A DNA stretch of 7,629 bases from an uncultured beta proteobacterium (GTDB taxonomy: Bacteria; Pseudomonadota; Gammaproteobacteria; Burkholderiales; Burkholderiaceae), in contig CAIYZI010000517.1 in the NCBI GenBank assembly GCA_903930665.1, positions 1 through 7,629 of the forward strand. The letters run 5' to 3'. The position numbers and the translations under genes were made by a program. The notes beneath the pieces were generated by a model. The model was not told the origin of the DNA. It did not search any database and saw nothing but the letters and a program-made list of their open reading frames with translations. Within the stretch, counting starts at the first letter, position 1, and each line of letters opens with the position of its first letter. Below are positions 5,747 to 7,629 of the stretch, in pieces.

Positions 5747-7042
5747 GTGAGCCCAACTAAGCGCAGCAGGCGCACCGGCTTCACACTTTTTTTAAGTGCA
5801 CTAAAGGTGCGCTCACTACTAGTATTTCTTTGCCTTATGCTTTGGGGGCCGCTATATCGATCGGCCCTTGATAAAATTTGGGTGGTGGTTGGCAATTTAA
5901 GCTTGCTAGGGCAATGGGCCCAACTGCAATCCGTGATTGATTTAATTGCCGCCCCCAATGCACTTAGCATCGGCATTGGCCTAACCGTACTCACAGCGCA
6001 ATCTTCTAAAACAAAGCATGTGGCCTTATTAAAAGTGGGTTATCTACTTGGTCTTATGATCACTGCCCCCATTGGACTGACCACCCTCATTGCAGGACCA
6101 TCAATAGCGCAATGGCTTGGGCTGGAAATCGGTGAGCCCACTCCATTTTCCTTAGCGTGCGCCTGCGGTCTTTTGAGCACACCGATTGCTCTAGTGACAG
6201 GCTACTGGCTGGGTCAAAATCAAAGAGTGAAGGTTTTAGGCTTACTTGCTCTCACCAATGTTCCCGTTGTGATGCTTCTGATCGCAGGAGGTTATCTCAA
6301 CTGGACTTCTTTAATTGAAAAAGCCCTACTTTGTAATATTGCGATCCTCCTGCTATGTCACGGACTTCTTGTCACCCAACTTTTTAAACATTCCCCCTTC
6401 ACCAGATCCGAAATAATAGCCGCCTCAAAACCACTAATGCATTACTTACCAGCCGGTTTTTCGACTGGTTTACTCACCCCAGCGAGCGTCTTTATTGGCC
6501 GCAGCACCATTGCCAATCACCTTAATTGGGATGCGTTGGGTAGTGTCACTGCACTTTGGGATATTTCAGCATGGGCACTTAATAGCGCCCAGACCGTACT
6601 CAATTTTTATTTCCTGCCTTTACTGAGTCGGCAGGTATTGACCGCCGAGCTAAGAAGCCAAATTGGCAAAATCATTGTTTGGGTGGGTCTGCCGTGTTTG
6701 CTGTATTTTGCACTTGCTTTGATATTTCAAAATGATCTCTTGCATGTCTTATACACTGCACAGCTGGAAATTTCGCGCTCCACATCCGCCCTCTTTTGGG
6801 TGGGTGAATTCGTTCGTATTTTGGCAGCCATTTTTGTCATTGGTTTATATGCGCAGCGCAGCACAAGACAAATTGCCTTTTGGGAGTTGTTTAGCCAACC
6901 GCTTTTTACGCTCTTACTTATCTTAGGCTTTAGTCGAAGCCTGCAATGGATCGGCATGTCCTATCTCGTCAGTTACACCGTTTACGCAATAGGGTGCGCA
7001 GCCGGTTTTTACTGGCAATCCAAACGCGCGACTAGAACATAA
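5747..7042 (+). CDS. Wzx/MOP-superfamily flippase-like integral membrane protein
   Basis: This 431-residue, strongly hydrophobic protein has about 12 membrane segments, roughly at 21-36, 67-86, 94-118, 135-153, 163-184, 190-210, 235-252, 270-292, 308-327, 350-368, 383-396 and 401-422. The N-terminus is basic (KRSRR), as expected for a cytoplasmic end. Two stretches resemble WzxE and related O-antigen translocases: LSLLGQWAQLQSVIDLI (51-67) near the first helices, and LGSVTALWDISAWALNSAQ (264-282) followed by FYFLPLLSR (287-295). The latter recalls the 'VGxWQGxxKISD...YYLPxLS' block. Such proteins move undecaprenyl-linked sugars, or sometimes small molecules, across the inner membrane. The start is a GTG at 5747. 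An in-frame stop at 5729-5731 rules out anything longer, and a hairpin lies directly in front of it. It could be another MOP member such as a MATE-type exporter, but the WzxE-like blocks favour a glycan flippase. No glycosyltransferase lies in the window to settle it. Confidence 0.75.
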   Translation: MSPTKRSRRTGFTLFLSALKVRSLLVFLCLMLWGPLYRSALDKIWVVVGNLSLLGQWAQLQSVIDLIAAPNALSIGIGLTVLTAQSSKTKHVALLKVGYLLGLMITAPIGLTTLIAGPSIAQWLGLEIGEPTPFSLACACGLLSTPIALVTGYWLGQNQRVKVLGLLALTNVPVVMLLIAGGYLNWTSLIEKALLCNIAILLLCHGLLVTQLFKHSPFTRSEIIAASKPLMHYLPAGFSTGLLTPASVFIGRSTIANHLNWDALGSVTALWDISAWALNSAQTVLNFYFLPLLSRQVLTAELRSQIGKIIVWVGLPCLLYFALALIFQNDLLHVLYTAQLEISRSTSALFWVGEFVRILAAIFVIGLYAQRSTRQIAFWELFSQPLFTLLLILGFSRSLQWIGMSYLVSYTVYAIGCAAGFYWQSKRATRT

Positions 7043-7069
7043 AAATAGCACATAAAAAACTTTTGCTAT
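7041..7069 (-). terminator. Weak terminator for the right-edge minus-strand gene
   Basis: Read on the minus strand, ATAGCA (7069-7064) pairs with TGCTAT (7050-7045) across a 13-nt A/T-rich loop and is followed by TTTT (7044-7041). The stem is short and A/T-rich, so termination would be modest. It sits about 80 nt downstream of the minus-strand stop at 7147 and overlaps the end of the flippase gene on the other strand. Confidence 0.35.
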
Positions 7070-7077
7070 CTATCCAA

Positions 7078-7113
7078 TTCAAAGGAATGACGCTTGCGAG
7101 ACACTCCTTTGAA
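7078..7113. repeat. Perfect 9-bp inverted repeat between convergent genes
   Basis: TTCAAAGGA (7078-7086) and TCCTTTGAA (7105-7113) are exact inverted copies with an 18-nt loop. The site lies in the 104-bp spacer between the ends of the flippase gene and the right-edge gene. It has no T-tract immediately on either side, so it is less convincing as a simple intrinsic terminator. It may stabilise both 3' ends or act with the weak hairpin at 7045-7069. Confidence 0.55.
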
Positions 7114-7146
7114 CCCTAGTAATGAAGCGATCCTAAAATAATATTT

Positions 7147-7629
7147 CTAGGAGGGCGTCATATTATTGTGCAGATTATTGACCGTCAGATCCGTAACTCC
7201 ATCTAGATAGACTACTGCGGTAGTATGCCCAGCGCCGTTCGGATCAAAGGCCAATACCCCCACATTGCCAGTAAAGCCAGTGATGGGATCGGTTCCAACA
7301 TACCAACCAAAGGCATAGTTCACCGATTCGTATTCTGCTGATTGCAAGGCGGCAAAGAGATCATGCATGCTGGCCTGCTGGCCCACCGTAGTATAGTGTC
7401 CGGTTCCATCAATGCCATCAAAGCTGATGTTCAGGTTGGCGAGCTGGGCACTAGTGATGCCAGCGATGTTTCCAGTAGAAGGATCACCATCTGGACCACC
7501 ATCAATGGCTGAGAACATGATGTTGCCAAAGGTAGCTGGCGTATCTAGGTTTCCGTTAGCGCTGTATTCAAGCGACACATTGGAGGTATTCCACCAATCG
7601 ACATGTAAAGAACCGCCGGTCATCTCGTC
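7147..7629 (-). CDS. C-terminal end of a Gly/Asp/Asn/Thr-rich, probably secreted or surface protein (5' end off the right edge)
   Basis: The frame is open from the right edge (starting Asp-Glu) to a TAG at 7147, giving 161 codons less the stop. The Met at 7623 is internal, so the real start lies outside the window. I do not recognise a named family. Composition is rich in Gly, Asp, Asn, Thr and aromatics, with no Cys and no membrane helix. Turn-rich strings such as IDGGPDGDPSTGN, SFDGIDGTG and TDPITGFTGNVG resemble beta-rich extracellular repeats of large adhesins or type I-secreted proteins. The end LDGVTDLTVNNL before the last residues looks like a final beta segment, not a classical LPXTG, autotransporter or acidic type I secretion tail. 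Its GC content and codon choice look somewhat richer than the neighbours. It is convergent with the flippase gene, and a link to the tailoring genes is not shown. The reading frame is sure; the surface-protein idea is inference from composition. Confidence 0.65.
   Translation of the reverse strand, partial: DEMTGGSLHVDWWNTSNVSLEYSANGNLDTPATFGNIMFSAIDGGPDGDPSTGNIAGITSAQLANLNISFDGIDGTGHYTTVGQQASMHDLFAALQSAEYESVNYAFGWYVGTDPITGFTGNVGVLAFDPNGAGHTTAVVYLDGVTDLTVNNLHNNMTPS

Noticed and set aside
5728..5994. Minus-strand 88-codon ORF over the flippase start
   Set aside because: Antisense to the hydrophobic N-terminus of the flippase; no family content.
6727..6957. Overlapping ORFs on both strands inside the flippase gene
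   Set aside because: Out-of-frame shadows of a continuous membrane-protein frame.
1..7042. A saxitoxin-type biosynthetic cluster
   Set aside because: The Rieske/carbamoyltransferase/exporter theme is similar, but no SxtA-like PKS, amidinotransferase or other core gene is present and the Rieske type differs.
1..7629. Mobile element, CRISPR array, tRNA or rRNA
   Set aside because: No transposase or integrase frame, no regularly spaced repeats and no cloverleaf or rRNA-like stretch was found on reading both strands.

Overview
The window is a stretch of bacterial chromosome that looks betaproteobacterial. The moderate GC content, the codon use and the gene types would suit Burkholderiaceae of the Polynucleobacter kind. 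That placement is an impression from reading the sequence, not a measured assignment. I see no rRNA, tRNA, insertion sequence, integrase or CRISPR array. Five intact genes can be placed in families: a Rieske oxygenase, an FkbM-type methyltransferase, a YciI-like protein, an ANL adenylating enzyme and a Wzx-type flippase. There is also one small uncharacterised ORF. Both window edges cut through a gene.

Layout. Positions 1-1109 (minus) hold the N-terminal two thirds of a NodU/CmcH-family O-carbamoyltransferase whose 3' end lies off the left edge. Just upstream of it on the same strand, 1162-2475 encodes a complete Rieske [2Fe-2S] non-haem iron oxygenase of the phthalate 4,5-dioxygenase alpha-subunit type. 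The 52-bp gap suggests the two are co-transcribed. A 146-bp divergent spacer separates them from a plus-strand pair, an FkbM-like SAM methyltransferase (2622-3380) and a 71-codon ORF (3383-3598). That pair ends at a hairpin with a T-tract (3643-3675). A YciI-like gene follows on the minus strand (3665-3949). Next come two plus-strand genes, an ANL-superfamily acyl/aryl adenylating enzyme (4157-5608) and a roughly 12-helix Wzx-like MOP flippase (5747-7042). Positions 7147-7629 (minus) are the C-terminal end of a Gly/Asp/Asn/Thr-rich, probably secreted or surface protein that enters from the right edge.

How the genes may work together. Carbamoyl transfer, Rieske oxygenation, FkbM methylation, carboxylate activation and lipid-linked-glycan or small-molecule flipping are all typical tailoring and export steps. 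The most economical reading is part of an accessory locus making a decorated surface glycan or an exported secondary metabolite. No glycosyltransferase, polyketide synthase, NRPS module, carrier protein or Rieske reductase lies inside the window, so the product cannot be named and the link between genes is inferred from proximity. The genes lie on alternating strands, so they do not form one operon.
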